A stretch of 64,000 nucleotides of DNA from Cohnella xylanilytica. Its GTDB lineage: Bacteria; Bacillota; Bacilli; Paenibacillales; Paenibacillaceae. Made by a program: the position numbers and the translations under genes. The stretch's first letter is position 1, and each line of letters starts with the position of its first letter. Shown in pieces: positions 7,487 through 17,483 of this stretch. The stretch spans positions 22,402-86,401 of the forward strand of contig NZ_JACJVR010000090.1 of assembly GCF_014212175.1 (NCBI RefSeq), given 5' to 3'. Under the pieces are notes generated by a model. It ran no database searches and was not told the origin of the DNA. It worked only from the letters and a program-made list of their open reading frames with translations.

Positions 7487-9052
7487 TTAATAGGGGTCCG
7501 CGGCATGGCTCTTCCGTTCGGCCTCCAGCACGGTGCCGCCCGGGTTCTGGATGCCGAGCAGGCCGCCGTCCTCGTTGCCGACGCCCCGAAGTCCTTCCTC
7601 CACGCGCGCTCCGTAATCCGGGTCGCATCGCTTGAAGTGCTCCACCATCCTGTCGCGGATCTCGAGACGGCAAGTGGCGAGCGCGCTCACCAGATTGCCG
7701 ATGAGATCGTCCCGCTCCCACTCCTCCAACAACCGGTAGCGTTCCCCGGCCTGCTTGTAGTCGTTCTTGCGCTCGATCGTCTGCCGCACGATTTTGCCTT
7801 CCGCGTAAGGCTCGTGGTCGGGCGCGGTCTTCGGCGCTTCGCGCAGCCCGCCGATCGTGGACGGCTCGTAATTGACGTGCGGATGGGAGCGGTCGACCTT
7901 GTACAGCATCTGTCCCCCTTCCTGGTTCGTCGCCACCGGAGTCTTCGGCGCGTTCACCGGAAGCTGTAGATAGTTCGCCCCCACCCGGTAGCGCTGCGTA
8001 TCGGAATAGGAGAACGTCCGCCCTTGCAGCAGCTTGTCGTCGGAGAAGTCCAGCCCGTCGACCAGGACTCCCGTTCCGAACGCCGCCTGCTCCACTTCGG
8101 CGAAGTAGTTGTCGGGATTGCGGTTTAGCGTCATCTTGCCGACCGGAAGGAACGGGAACTGCTCCTCCGGCCACAGCTTGGTCGGATCGAGCGGATCGAA
8201 GTCCAGCTCCGGATGGTCGTCGTCGCTCATCCATTGGATGCAGAGCTCCCATTCGGGATAGTCGCCGCGCGCGATCGCTTCGTACAGATCCTGGGTGGCG
8301 TGGTTGAAGTTTTTCGCCTGCACTTCCATGGCTTGGGATGCCGTCAAGTTTTTGAGCCCCTGCTTGAGCGGCTGCCAATGATACTTGACGAGCACGGCTT
8401 CCCCGTTCGAATTGACCCACTTGTACGTATTGACGCCGGAGCCCTGCATCTGCCGGTAATTGGCCGGAATGCCCCACGGGGAGAACAGGAACGTGACCAT
8501 GTGGAGCGCTTCCGGCGAATTGGAGACGAAGTCGAAGATTCTCTCCGCGTCCTGAATGTTGGTGACGGGGTCCGGCTTGAAGGCATGGACGAGATCCGGG
8601 AACTTCATGGCATCCCGTATGAAAAACACCTTCAGATTGTTCCCGACCAGGTCCCAGTTCCCGTCCTCCGTATAGAACTTCACCGCGAAGCCCCGCGGGT
8701 CCCGCAGCGTCTCGGGGGAGTGAGCGCCATGGATGACCGTCGAAAAGCGAACGAACACCGGAGTCCGCTTCCCCGCCTCCTGGAACAGCTTCGCCCTCGT
8801 GTACTTGGAGACGGGCTCGTCCCCGACTTTGCCGTACGCTTCGAAGACGCCGTATGCGCCGGCCCCCCGGGCATGCACGACCCTCTCGGGCGTGCGCTCC
8901 CGATCGAAGTGCGTGATTTTCTCGAGAAAATCGTAATTCTCCAGCGTGGAAGGCCCGCGCGAGCCGACGGTCCGAAGGCTCTGATTGTCCGTGACGGGGT
9001 GGCCTTGCCGGTTCGTTAACGTGCTTCCCTTGCCCGTTGCGGAGTCGTCCAT
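7487..9052 (-). CDS. Monofunctional haem catalase
   Basis: 521 aa. The active-site stretch FDRERTPERVVHARG gives the distal histidine (His60) and VGNN the distal asparagine (Asn138). RTFSYSDTQRYR carries the haem-ligand tyrosine. DPRGFAVKFYTEDGNWD is the usual core. It decomposes hydrogen peroxide in the cytoplasm. Start supported by GGGAGG. I see no clear PerR box in the 84 bp upstream. KatA/KatX-like by overall sequence; the exact paralogue cannot be decided. Confidence 0.93.
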   Translation of the reverse strand: MDDSATGKGSTLTNRQGHPVTDNQSLRTVGSRGPSTLENYDFLEKITHFDRERTPERVVHARGAGAYGVFEAYGKVGDEPVSKYTRAKLFQEAGKRTPVFVRFSTVIHGAHSPETLRDPRGFAVKFYTEDGNWDLVGNNLKVFFIRDAMKFPDLVHAFKPDPVTNIQDAERIFDFVSNSPEALHMVTFLFSPWGIPANYRQMQGSGVNTYKWVNSNGEAVLVKYHWQPLKQGLKNLTASQAMEVQAKNFNHATQDLYEAIARGDYPEWELCIQWMSDDDHPELDFDPLDPTKLWPEEQFPFLPVGKMTLNRNPDNYFAEVEQAAFGTGVLVDGLDFSDDKLLQGRTFSYSDTQRYRVGANYLQLPVNAPKTPVATNQEGGQMLYKVDRSHPHVNYEPSTIGGLREAPKTAPDHEPYAEGKIVRQTIERKNDYKQAGERYRLLEEWERDDLIGNLVSALATCRLEIRDRMVEHFKRCDPDYGARVEEGLRGVGNEDGGLLGIQNPGGTVLEAERKSHAADPY

Positions 9053-9136
9053 CTGTTATTCCTCCCGTTCGTCCGATGCCGCTAGCCCGGACGGATTCGA
9101 GAGAATGATTTCCAAGGAAGGGACAACCTATTCCCG

Positions 9137-10582
9137 TCAGCGGAATTTGTATTTTCGAATCAAATCCATCTTCTGCTGCCACGCCTTCGTGCTCAAGTCG
9201 ACCGGGTAAGGCTCCGGATTCAGCTTCCGCAGATGCTCGGGCCAGAACAGCTCCAGCTGCTCCCGATGGTACCGGCGTATCCGGTCCAGGTCCGGCAGCT
9301 CGTACACCTGCTCCCCGTCCTGGAAGATAGGCTTCAGCATCGGGATCGCCTTATAGTCGTGCACGACCTGATGGATATAGGGGTGCACGGGGTCGAACAG
9401 ATCGATCGGCTCGCCGTTCGCGACGTCGGTCTCGTCCAGCAGCGTCACGTAATCGGCGATGGCGATGCCGTTCTCTTTGCTGATAATGCGATACACGTCC
9501 TTGGCTCCCGGCGTCGACACCTTCTCCGGGTTGCCGGAGATCTTGATGACGGGCTCGCGCTTGCCGTCCCGTTCCCTCTCCACGAGCTTGTATACGCCGC
9601 CGAGCGAAGGCTGGTCCGCCGCCGTGATCAGCTGCGTCCCGACGCCCCAGCTGTCGATGCGCGCGCCTTGCGCTTTGAGGTTGAGGATGATGTTCTCGTC
9701 AAGATCGTTGGACGCGACGATCTTCACGTACGGGAGCCCGGCTTCGTCGAGCATCTTGCGCGCGGCCTTGGACAAGTACGACAAGTCCCCGCTGTCCAGC
9801 CGGATCGCCTTCATCCGATGCCCTCGCGCCTCCATCCGCTTCGCGACTTTGATCGCGTTCGGCACCCCGCTCTTCAGCGTATCGTAGGTGTCCACCAGCA
9901 GCGTCACCTGATCGGGCAGCGCCTCCGCGTACTGCTCGAACGCCTCCTCCTCGGTGTCGTACTGCTGCACCCATGCATGCGCATGCGTCCCCGAGGTCGG
10001 GATGCCGAACAGCATGCCCGCGCGCAGATTGGACGTCGCGTCGAAGCCGGCGATGTAAGAGGCTCGGGCTCCCCAGACGGCGGCGTCCGCCTCCTGCGCC
10101 CTGCGCGTGCCGAATTCGAGCAGCGTCTCGTCCCGCGCCACCTGCCGAATGCGGGCCGCCTTCGTCGCGATCAATGTCTGGTAGTTGATGAAGTTGAGCA
10201 GGGCGGTCTCGAGCAGATGCGCTTCGAACGCGCTCGCTTCGATCCGGACGAGCGGCTCGTTCGCGAATACGACGGCGCCTTCCTCCATCGACCAGACGTT
10301 GCCGGTGAACCGGAAATGCCGCAGCCGATCCAGAAAAGCCGGGTCGTACCGCTCCTCCTGGCCGGCCAAATACGCGAGGACGTCTTCGTCGAAGCGCAGC
10401 TCGCGGACGTATCGAATAAACCGCTCGAGCCCCGCGAAGACCGCGAAGCCGTTGCCGAACGGAAGCTTGCGGAAGTAAGCCTCGAACACGGACTTCTCAC
10501 CCTCCGTGCCGTTACGCCAGTGGGCGTACATCATGTTGATCTGATACTTGTCCGTATGCAGCGTTAAATTGGCGTAATTCAT
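9137..10582 (-). CDS. pncB: Nicotinate phosphoribosyltransferase
   Basis: 481 aa, a normal length for the family. It makes nicotinate mononucleotide from nicotinate and PRPP in NAD salvage. Recognised from the N-terminus (LTLHTDKYQINMMYAHW), FGTRRAQ, FGIPTSGTHAHAWVQ, where the catalytic histidine is expected, and AIRLDSGDL. Upstream GGAGGGG decides the start. It may be cotranscribed with catalase, 84 bp downstream, since no terminator separates them. Confidence 0.92.
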   Translation of the reverse strand: MNYANLTLHTDKYQINMMYAHWRNGTEGEKSVFEAYFRKLPFGNGFAVFAGLERFIRYVRELRFDEDVLAYLAGQEERYDPAFLDRLRHFRFTGNVWSMEEGAVVFANEPLVRIEASAFEAHLLETALLNFINYQTLIATKAARIRQVARDETLLEFGTRRAQEADAAVWGARASYIAGFDATSNLRAGMLFGIPTSGTHAHAWVQQYDTEEEAFEQYAEALPDQVTLLVDTYDTLKSGVPNAIKVAKRMEARGHRMKAIRLDSGDLSYLSKAARKMLDEAGLPYVKIVASNDLDENIILNLKAQGARIDSWGVGTQLITAADQPSLGGVYKLVERERDGKREPVIKISGNPEKVSTPGAKDVYRIISKENGIAIADYVTLLDETDVANGEPIDLFDPVHPYIHQVVHDYKAIPMLKPIFQDGEQVYELPDLDRIRRYHREQLELFWPEHLRKLNPEPYPVDLSTKAWQQKMDLIRKYKFR

Positions 10583-10740
10583 GCTCGCCCCTCCGTCGAG
10601 TTTAGGTATATACGACTAGAAAGTCTGGTAATCCGGTTGCGTTTTTCCATTATGTTACAATACGTATCTGAAATAAAAGGCTATAAAAGACGCATGTATA
10701 TTAAAGATAAATAATAATTGCGATTTTTGACACGCTCCGC

Positions 10741-10770
10741 TTGACATGGATACGAATTGTATCATAAATT
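10741..10770 (+). promoter_or_regulatory. Promoter with overlapping inverted repeat
   Basis: TTGACA at 10741-10746, an 18-bp spacer and TAAATT at 10765-10770. The spacer contains GATAC-GAATT-GTATC (10749-10763), a likely operator, possibly for the adjacent XRE regulator. The rest of the 283-bp gap (10583-10865) shows nothing else clear. Confidence 0.45.
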
Positions 10771-10865
10771 ACTAGTAGCACCATTGCGAACTCATGTACG
10801 GGCGAGCCGCTCGTCCCTTGTCATGGCTGAATCCTTCCATTCCACGTTTGCAAGGAGATATGAAA

Positions 10866-11213
10866 ATGAACATGGGAGAACGCCTGCGCGAGCTTAGACT
10901 GAAACGCAGCATATCGCAAGAAGAAGTGGCCCGGCACATCGGCATCACCCGCTCCGCTTACAGTCATTACGAAATCAACAACCGACAGCCCGTTTACGAG
11001 ACCTTGATCAAGCTTGCCGCGTTTTTCGACGTATCCCTGGATTACATTATCGGCGGCAATGCCGGGAATCAATCACCGGATTCGGCCGACGCGACCGATT
11101 CCAGGGAGATCATGAGGCTGCTCAAGGACATGAACCAGGAGCAGCGCAAGCAATCGATCGGCCTGCTGCTGGACATGATGAAGCAAGACCAAAGAAGCGA
11201 AGGAAGCGGCTAG
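10866..11213 (+). CDS. XRE-family transcriptional regulator
   Basis: 115 aa. An N-terminal helix-turn-helix of the lambda/434 type (GERLRELRLKRSISQEEVARHIGITRSAYSHYE) is followed by a short C-terminal helix region rich in Met and Gln. No peptidase or ligand domain. AAGGAG eight bases before ATG 10866 favours this start over in-frame ATGs at 10860 and 10872. Target genes are unknown; autoregulation through the upstream inverted repeat is plausible. Confidence 0.8.
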   Translation: MNMGERLRELRLKRSISQEEVARHIGITRSAYSHYEINNRQPVYETLIKLAAFFDVSLDYIIGGNAGNQSPDSADATDSREIMRLLKDMNQEQRKQSIGLLLDMMKQDQRSEGSG

Positions 11214-11223
11214 AGCAAGCTCG

Positions 11224-13317
11224 TCACGATACTTCCGGGTTCGCGGCGGCGTGAAGCGGCAGCGTAATTATGAAAACGCTGCCGCCCTTCTCCCCGTTCT
11301 CCGCCGTCAACCGCCCGTCGTGCATCTCCACGATCTCTTTGGCGATGGACAGCCCGAGTCCGCTCCCTCCCGAGGAAGAATGGCGGGCCTTGTCGTTTTT
11401 GTAGAACCGTTCGAAAATGTGCGGCAAATCGTCCGGATGGATGCCGCTCCCCGTATCCGATACCTTCGCTTGAACCGTCCGCCGCCGGGCGTCGACGGCG
11501 AACGATAACGCGATGCGTCCGCCCTTCGGCGTATATTTGACCGCGTTGTAGATCAGATTCGCGAACACGCGGTCCATCCGGTGCTCGTCGATCCTTACCG
11601 CCCCCCGCCCGAAGTCTTCCCCTTCTCCGTAGCCGACGAACTCGATCCCCTTCTCCTTCAGCTCCGGCTCGTATTCGTCCGTCAGACGCCGAAGCCAATC
11701 CGTCAGCCGGACCGTCTCGTACGCCATCGGCGCCCGCCGGGCCTCCAGCATCGACAGCTCGAACAGATCCTGGATAAGCCCGTTCAAGCCTTCGACCTTC
11801 GTCAGCATGGACCGGATCGTCGAATCTCGCTGCTTCGGATCGCTGATGACTCCGTCCCGCAGCGCTTCGAGATAGCCCTGAATAAGCGTCATCGGCGTGC
11901 GCAGGTCGTGGGAGATGTTGCTGACGAGCTGACGGCGGGATTGCTCCATTCGCTCCAGGCCGATCTTCGACTCCTCGAGCTCGGCGTACGATCGGCGCAG
12001 CTCCTCGGTCCTCTCCGCGATTCTCTCCTCGAGACGAAGATTCCATTCCTTCAGCTCCGCCGACATCTGCTCGGCCCGCACGAACGTTCGCGAGAATCGC
12101 AGCGAGATCGCGAAGGAGTTGAGCAGGATCAGGAAGAGCAGGCCGAACGACACCAGATCGTAGGAACGCCACCAACCGTTGTAGAAAAAGATGTCGTTCA
12201 CGATCGTCGCCACGAGTCCCGCGACGCCGACCAAGGCGAGCCGCGCGCCTTCCCGCTTCCGGTACCAGGCGGCCATCAGTCCGGCCAGCGTCCTCGCGCT
12301 CAGTATCAAGACGTAGGCTTGATAAAAGGCGATGTGCGAGCTGACGTGAAGAACCGGGAGCAGCCAGCTGGCGAGAAGAAGAGCCGCTCCTCCGATTCTC
12401 GACGCCAGCAGCCAGCCTTTCGCGATCTCGTTCGGGTACATGCGCTGGTAATACGCGAAGCCGAACAGAGCGCTCAAGGCGAACGACGTATATTCCAGCC
12501 GCGCTCCCGCCGTCCAGGTCAGCCCGGGGAGCCAGCGGAAGAACATGCCTTCGCCGATGACGCCCATGCGGCAGGCGACGAACAGGCACAGCAGGGCGAA
12601 GAACAGATTCGTCGATTCCTTGCGCCTCAGAACGTACAGACCCATATGGTACAGCCCGATCATGATCAGGCAGCCGAACACGATCATCTCCTGCGCTTGC
12701 TGGTTGAACTCGAGCTTCTGAATCTGCTCGGCCGTGCCCATAATGAGCTCCGTGCGGATGCCGCCGCGGCGGTGGTCGAAGTTGGAGACGTCCAGCGTAA
12801 GCTCGGTCCGGTCCCGGCCGCCGTCGAAATAGACCGTCGCGGGAAGCTGGTACGGCCGGGCCTCCCCCGCTTCCGCGCCCGGCCGTCCGCGGGACAGCGC
12901 TCGTTCGCCGTCCACGTATAGGTCGTACGAGGTCGAGATGTTCGGCAGCCGGACGGCGAGCATCGCCTTCTCGGGCTTGTGCAGGATCGTCAGCTTGTAC
13001 ACGCCCCGCCCCTGGTCGCTCAGCTTCACGCCTTCGTCCAGCTCGGCGCCGCCCCAGGTGCGCGGCACCTCCAGCTTGGAGCGTACGGGCGAGTCTTGCC
13101 CGTCTCCGCGCCATTCGAACGCCCACTCTCCTTCAAGCGGCAGAACGCCGTTCGCTTCGAACGGGCGGTCCCTCAAGTCGAGAACGCCGTCCTCCGCCCG
13201 CGGAAGCGGCTTGCTCTCGGAAGGGGAGCAGCCGGTGAGCGCGACTAGCCCGATCCACGCTATCCATAACGGGATAAGATAGGTTCTTCCCGTTGCCTTG
13301 ATTATTTTCCCAATCAT
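11224..13317 (-). CDS. 7TM-type sensor histidine kinase
   Basis: 697 aa. A lipoprotein-like signal (VALTGC near residue 30) is followed by an extracytoplasmic 7TMR-DISM-like domain, seven or so hydrophobic helices (about residues 220-420), a coiled coil, and a complete kinase core: phosphoacceptor His470 in SNISHDLRTPMT, NLIYNAVKYTP, DTGSGI and GLGLSIAKEIVE. ATG 13317 has GGGAGAG upstream. It diverges from the response regulator at 13439 and is probably its partner. The signal sensed is unknown. Confidence 0.9.
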   Translation of the reverse strand: MIGKIIKATGRTYLIPLWIAWIGLVALTGCSPSESKPLPRAEDGVLDLRDRPFEANGVLPLEGEWAFEWRGDGQDSPVRSKLEVPRTWGGAELDEGVKLSDQGRGVYKLTILHKPEKAMLAVRLPNISTSYDLYVDGERALSRGRPGAEAGEARPYQLPATVYFDGGRDRTELTLDVSNFDHRRGGIRTELIMGTAEQIQKLEFNQQAQEMIVFGCLIMIGLYHMGLYVLRRKESTNLFFALLCLFVACRMGVIGEGMFFRWLPGLTWTAGARLEYTSFALSALFGFAYYQRMYPNEIAKGWLLASRIGGAALLLASWLLPVLHVSSHIAFYQAYVLILSARTLAGLMAAWYRKREGARLALVGVAGLVATIVNDIFFYNGWWRSYDLVSFGLLFLILLNSFAISLRFSRTFVRAEQMSAELKEWNLRLEERIAERTEELRRSYAELEESKIGLERMEQSRRQLVSNISHDLRTPMTLIQGYLEALRDGVISDPKQRDSTIRSMLTKVEGLNGLIQDLFELSMLEARRAPMAYETVRLTDWLRRLTDEYEPELKEKGIEFVGYGEGEDFGRGAVRIDEHRMDRVFANLIYNAVKYTPKGGRIALSFAVDARRRTVQAKVSDTGSGIHPDDLPHIFERFYKNDKARHSSSGGSGLGLSIAKEIVEMHDGRLTAENGEKGGSVFIITLPLHAAANPEVS

Positions 13318-13366
13318 TCCACTCTCTCCCGATACGATCGCATACCCTCCCAATCGTAAACGCGCA

Positions 13367-13396
13367 TTGATTCCCCGTCAACGCTTTAAGTATAAT
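13367..13396 (+). promoter_or_regulatory. Promoter of the response regulator gene
   Basis: TTGATT at 13367-13372, an 18-bp spacer and TATAAT at 13391-13396, in the gap between the divergent kinase and regulator genes. Confidence 0.6.
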
Positions 13397-13438
13397 ATGT
13401 TAGGTATGTATATCGTAAGGCTTATGGAGGATGAAGAA

Positions 13439-14173
13439 GTGAGCAGGCCGACTGCCGGAATCCTCGTCGTCGACGACGAACGGGAGATAACGGAACTCAT
13501 AAGGCTTTACCTGGAGAGGGAAGGCTTCGCCGTACATACTTCGGACAACGGCATCGACGCGATCCGGATCGCCGAGACGGTGTCCCCGGACCTCATCATT
13601 CTGGACGTCTCCCTCGGGGGAGCCGACGGAATCGAGGTGTGCCGGACGCTGCGCCAAGGCAGCTGCGCGAACGTCCCCATTCTGTTCCTCAGCTGCAAGA
13701 GCGAGGACGCGGACATTATTTACGGGCTGACCGAGGGCGGCGACGATTACGTCACGAAGCCGTTCAGCCCGAGCCAGCTCGTCGCGCGCGTGCAGGCGCA
13801 CCTGCGGCGCCGGCGGACGAGAGAGCGGCCGCCCGAGGACGAGCAGCCCGTACTGAACTTCTCCGGGCTGGAGATCGACCTCAAGCGACTCGAGGTGCGC
13901 CGCGGCGGCGAACCCGTGCCGCTCTCCGTCAAGGAGTTCGAGCTGCTGACGGTGCTCGCCCGCCAGCCCAACCGCGTCTTCCCGCTGGACGAACTGTACC
14001 GTCTCGTCTGGCATACGGACAGCATGGGCGACACCCGGACGCTGATGGTTCACGTCAGCAACCTGCGGAAGAAGATCGAGCCCGATCCGGCGAACCCGGT
14101 TTTTATCCAGACGGTGCGGGGGTTCGGCTACCGGTTCGCGCCCGATTCGGGATGCGCCCGGGCCGAGGGGTAA
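13439..14173 (+). CDS. OmpR/PhoB-family response regulator
   Basis: 244 aa. Receiver domain with acidic pair Asp12/Asp13, phosphoacceptor Asp56 (LIILDVSL), Ser85 and Lys107 (VTKPF), then a winged-helix DNA-binding domain ending RTVRGFGYRF. A GTG at 13439 has GGAGG eight bases upstream; an in-frame ATG at 13424 lacks a ribosome site. Its partner is probably the divergent 7TM kinase, a less usual arrangement than a cotranscribed pair. Confidence 0.9.
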   Translation: MSRPTAGILVVDDEREITELIRLYLEREGFAVHTSDNGIDAIRIAETVSPDLIILDVSLGGADGIEVCRTLRQGSCANVPILFLSCKSEDADIIYGLTEGGDDYVTKPFSPSQLVARVQAHLRRRRTRERPPEDEQPVLNFSGLEIDLKRLEVRRGGEPVPLSVKEFELLTVLARQPNRVFPLDELYRLVWHTDSMGDTRTLMVHVSNLRKKIEPDPANPVFIQTVRGFGYRFAPDSGCARAEG

Positions 14174-14253
14174 CGAACTCGCATGACGCCGGCCGAGCCG
14201 GTACGATGAAGGAGCAATCGCTTGCAACGACAACGTCTAACGACAGGAAAAGG

Positions 14254-15138
14254 ATGAACGCAGACCCGATGAGAATGGCAACCGACTGGCAAGATTACGA
14301 ATTGATCGATACGGGCGGCGGAGAGAAGCTCGAGCGCTGGGGGAAGGTCATCCTTCGCCGGCCCGATCCCCAAATCATTTGGCCGTTGACGCGCGAGACC
14401 CACGAGTGGAAGAACGCGGACGGCCATTATTTTCGCAGCTCCTCCGGAGGCGGGCAATGGCAGTTCAAGAAGGATTTGCCCGAGCGCTGGACGATCGGCT
14501 ACGGCCCGCTGAAGTTCCACATCCGCCCCACCAACTTCAAGCATACGGGGCTGTTCCCGGAGCAGGCGGTCAACTGGAGCTGGATGATGGACCGCATCCG
14601 CAACGCGGGACGCCCGATCCGAGTCCTGAATTTGTTCGCGTATACGGGAGGCGCCACCGTCGCCGCCGCCTCGGCCGGGGCGGAAGTGTGCCACGTGGAC
14701 GCCGCCAAGGGCATGGTCCAGTGGGCCAAGGAGAACGCTCAGCTGTCCGGTCTGGATTCGGCGCCGATCCGCTACATCACGGACGACGTGTTCAAGTTCG
14801 TTCAGCGGGAGCAGCGCAGAGGCCGCCAGTACGAGGCGATCATCATGGACCCGCCTTCTTACGGCCGCGGTCCGAACGGGGAGATGTGGAAGCTCGAGGA
14901 GAACCTGTATCCGTTCCTCGAGAGCTGCCGGACGATTCTGTCCGACAAGCCGCTGTTCGTGCTCGTCAATTCGTACACGACCGGCCTGTCTCCGACGGTG
15001 CTTCGCAATCTGCTTCACATGGCCATCGGCCGCAAATTCGGAGGCAAGCTCGATTGCGGGGAGATCGGGCTTCCGATCACCGCGAGCGGCCTGACGCTTC
15101 CTTGCGGGATTTACGGACGCTGGGAGAGCGAAGATTAA
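14254..15138 (+). CDS. Class I SAM-dependent methyltransferase (rRNA cytosine C5 type)
   Basis: About 294 aa. Motif I is LNLFAYTGGATVAAASAGA and the catalytic loop is MDPPSYGRG, the arrangement seen in RlmI-like large-subunit rRNA methyltransferases. There is no N-terminal PUA domain. The start is uncertain: ATG 14254 has a poor ribosome site, and ATGs at 14206 and 14275 are possible. It follows the response regulator by 80 bp. Confidence 0.75.
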   Translation: MNADPMRMATDWQDYELIDTGGGEKLERWGKVILRRPDPQIIWPLTRETHEWKNADGHYFRSSSGGGQWQFKKDLPERWTIGYGPLKFHIRPTNFKHTGLFPEQAVNWSWMMDRIRNAGRPIRVLNLFAYTGGATVAAASAGAEVCHVDAAKGMVQWAKENAQLSGLDSAPIRYITDDVFKFVQREQRRGRQYEAIIMDPPSYGRGPNGEMWKLEENLYPFLESCRTILSDKPLFVLVNSYTTGLSPTVLRNLLHMAIGRKFGGKLDCGEIGLPITASGLTLPCGIYGRWESED

Positions 15139-15172
15139 AGCCGATCGGACGATCGCCGGGGGAGTTGAGGGG

Positions 15173-16531
15173 ATGAAGAGGGAACGGTTCGGAAAAGGGA
15201 AACTCGCCTGTTGCCTCCTCCTGGCGGCGGCGCTGACGGCCTGCAGCTTCGACGCTTCGGCGCCTCCCTCGCCGTCTTCGGCCCCCGCCTCCCCTTCTCT
15301 TCCCGCGGTCCCGGCTCAGACGACTCCGCCGAATCCGTCGAATCCTTCGACTCCGCAGCCCGAGGCTCCGTCAAGCTCGCCTGCGGCCCCTTCGTCCGGC
15401 GGAGGCGAAGCCGCCGAGGGCGGCCGGCCCGCTTCCTTCGAGCCCGGCCTAGAGAAGCCTCCCGTCACGACGGAGGCTTCTCTCGTGGCCGTCGGCGACA
15501 TCATGGTGCACTCTCCCCAGCTCCCCGCTTATTACGATCCCAAGACGGGCCGCTACGACTTCTCCCCTTGGTTCCGCAAGGTGAAGCCTCTCCTGTCGGA
15601 AGGGGATTGGGTCGTCGGCAACCTGGAGACGCCGATCGCGGGAGCCGATCTGAAGTATTCCGGCTATCCGCGCTTCAACGCGCCGCCGGAGCTAGCGGAC
15701 GCCCTTCGCGGTTCGGGGTTCCAGATCCTGTCCACCGCCAACAACCATACGCTGGATCGAGGCTATATCGGCGCGGCCCGGACCTTGCGCAACCTGCGAG
15801 GGGCCGGTCTCGTGCCCGTCGGAACGGCGCTGTCGCGGACGGATTCGCAGCGGCTGGTCATCGAAGAGAGGAACGGCATCAAGCTCGGGTTCCTCGCCTA
15901 CTCGTACGGGACGAACGGGATTCCGATCCCGAAGGATAAACCGTACGTCATCAATCTGATCGACCGGAAGACGATCGCGGCCGATATCGCGAAGCTGCGC
16001 CGCGCCGGCGCAGACGCCGTCGTCGTCTCGCTCCACTTCGGCACCGAATACCAGCGGATGCCGAACGACAGCCAGCGTAGCCTCGCACGCGACATGATCG
16101 CCTCCGGGGCCGACCTTATCCTCGGCAGCCACCCCCACGTCGTGCAGCCTTACGAGACCGTCGAGGTCCCCGACGCCGGAGCCCCCGGCGGGTCGCGGCG
16201 AGGCTTCGTGATCTACTCGCTCGGCAACTTCATCTCCGGGCAGAAGGACGACTGGAAGGACGTCGGCGTCATCCTGAAGCTTACGCTATCGAAGACGACG
16301 GCGGCGGACGGAACGTCGAGGACCGAATGGGGCGACGTGGAGGCGACGCCGACCTGGGTTCATTCGCGGATCGTGAACAAAAAGAAGTATTTTACCGTCC
16401 TCCCGCTTCCCGAGACGGTAGCCCGGAAAAACGAGCCGGGTCTCACGGAAGCCGACTACAAGAAGCTTACCGCCCTCTTAAACGGACTCAACCGGCATTT
16501 GCGGCATCTATCGGCCGCTCCCGCCGGTTGA
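15173..16531 (+). CDS. CapA-family lipoprotein (PGA_cap metallophosphatase-like)
   Basis: 452 aa. A lipobox LTAC puts the lipidated cysteine at residue 24. A Pro/Ser/Ala-rich linker of about 75 residues spans to the CapA domain, with GDIMVHS, NLETP, ANNHTLDRG, HFGTEYQ and GSHPHVVQP metal motifs. Relatives take part in poly-gamma-glutamate anchoring, but no capB/C/E genes are nearby, so a capsule role is not supported here. Membrane-anchored outside the cell. Confidence 0.85.
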   Translation: MKRERFGKGKLACCLLLAAALTACSFDASAPPSPSSAPASPSLPAVPAQTTPPNPSNPSTPQPEAPSSSPAAPSSGGGEAAEGGRPASFEPGLEKPPVTTEASLVAVGDIMVHSPQLPAYYDPKTGRYDFSPWFRKVKPLLSEGDWVVGNLETPIAGADLKYSGYPRFNAPPELADALRGSGFQILSTANNHTLDRGYIGAARTLRNLRGAGLVPVGTALSRTDSQRLVIEERNGIKLGFLAYSYGTNGIPIPKDKPYVINLIDRKTIAADIAKLRRAGADAVVVSLHFGTEYQRMPNDSQRSLARDMIASGADLILGSHPHVVQPYETVEVPDAGAPGGSRRGFVIYSLGNFISGQKDDWKDVGVILKLTLSKTTAADGTSRTEWGDVEATPTWVHSRIVNKKKYFTVLPLPETVARKNEPGLTEADYKKLTALLNGLNRHLRHLSAAPAG

Positions 16532-16540
16532 GTTTTTTTC
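16486..16540 (+). terminator. Terminator overlapping the end of the CapA gene
   Basis: ACTCAACCGGC (16486-16496, inside the coding sequence) pairs with GCCGGTTGAGT (16523-16533), which contains the TGA stop, followed by a T tract. The loop is about 26 bases. Confidence 0.7.
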
Positions 16541-16559
16541 TATGACCGCATCATCGTTC

Positions 16560-16675
16560 TCGCTTAGTCGCATCATTCTTGCGCGGTTGCATCGTTCTTG
16601 CACAGTCGCATCGTTCTTGCGCGGTCGCATCGTTCTTGCGCGGTCGCATCGTTCACGCACGGTCGCATCTTGCGA
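16560..16675. repeat. 19-bp tandem repeat
   Basis: About six imperfect copies of GGTCGCATCGTTCTTGCGC, the central ones nearly identical, between the CapA terminator and the MarR gene. No gene is seen in 16541-16738. Confidence 0.8.
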
Positions 16676-16738
16676 AATAGGCTTGGGTTCACCCCGCTAT
16701 CTCTCGCGCTTCCGGCTGGGGCGCTTCCGGCTGGGCTA

Positions 16739-17281
16739 TTAGCCGCTGGCCGCTTCCGCGCCCGTCTCCACGGCGGATTCGGCGCGGATCCGCGCCCCGG
16801 CCTCGGATGCCCGCTTCTCTCCGTGACTCCCCGATGCGGCTCGCTCGGAGGAGGCGGCGGAAGCTGAGTCTCTCGTTCCCGACACTTTGCCGATCAAGTA
16901 AATGAGCAGCTGCCGGTTATGAAGCGACAGCCGTTCCAAGGAGCGGCCGACGATGTCGCTGCGGACCTTCAGCCCTCTCTCCGCTTCCGCTCTGCCTTTG
17001 TCCGTCATGCTCACCCAGACGATCCGCCGATCGCTGGCATCCCTCTCCCTCCGGACGAGCCCTCCCCGCTCCATTCGGTCCAGCAGGGTCGTGATGGCCG
17101 CGGGAGTCGTCTCCAAGTAAGGAAGCAGATCCGAAGGCTTCATCGGCTCGTGGGCCATCATCAGCTCCAGCACTTGCAGCTGTCCTCCAGTCAAGTTCGG
17201 CGCCAGCTCCGCATCCATTTGCGTGTGCCAATCTTTCGTGAGTTTTATCCAGCTTTTCACAAATTCCGCCGCCATCTCCAT
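16739..17281 (-). CDS. MarR-family transcriptional regulator
   Basis: About 180 aa. The winged helix-turn-helix is clear: MKPSDLLPYLETTPAAITTLLDRMERGGLVRRERDASDRR. The C-terminal 45 residues are an unusual Ala/Ser/Glu/Arg-rich tail absent from typical MarR proteins. The start is ambiguous among clustered ATGs; 17281 has GGAGG at ideal spacing. Diverges from the small gene at 17484. Confidence 0.85.
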   Translation of the reverse strand: MEMAAEFVKSWIKLTKDWHTQMDAELAPNLTGGQLQVLELMMAHEPMKPSDLLPYLETTPAAITTLLDRMERGGLVRRERDASDRRIVWVSMTDKGRAEAERGLKVRSDIVGRSLERLSLHNRQLLIYLIGKVSGTRDSASAASSERAASGSHGEKRASEAGARIRAESAVETGAEAASG

Positions 17282-17483
17282 CATCATCCCCTCCATGTTC
17301 CCGAACAGTGCCTTCTCCTTTATTATACCCGTCGGCGGTGTCGAAAGATAGATTAACGAAGTTAATGATTTACGACCTAAATCCTCAGAAGATGGTACGA
17401 TGCGACAAACGCCGACATATACTAGAGGCAAACGATGGAGAAACGCGTGGAAATTAGAGAGCGCGGTTCGGAGGCGAGCAATC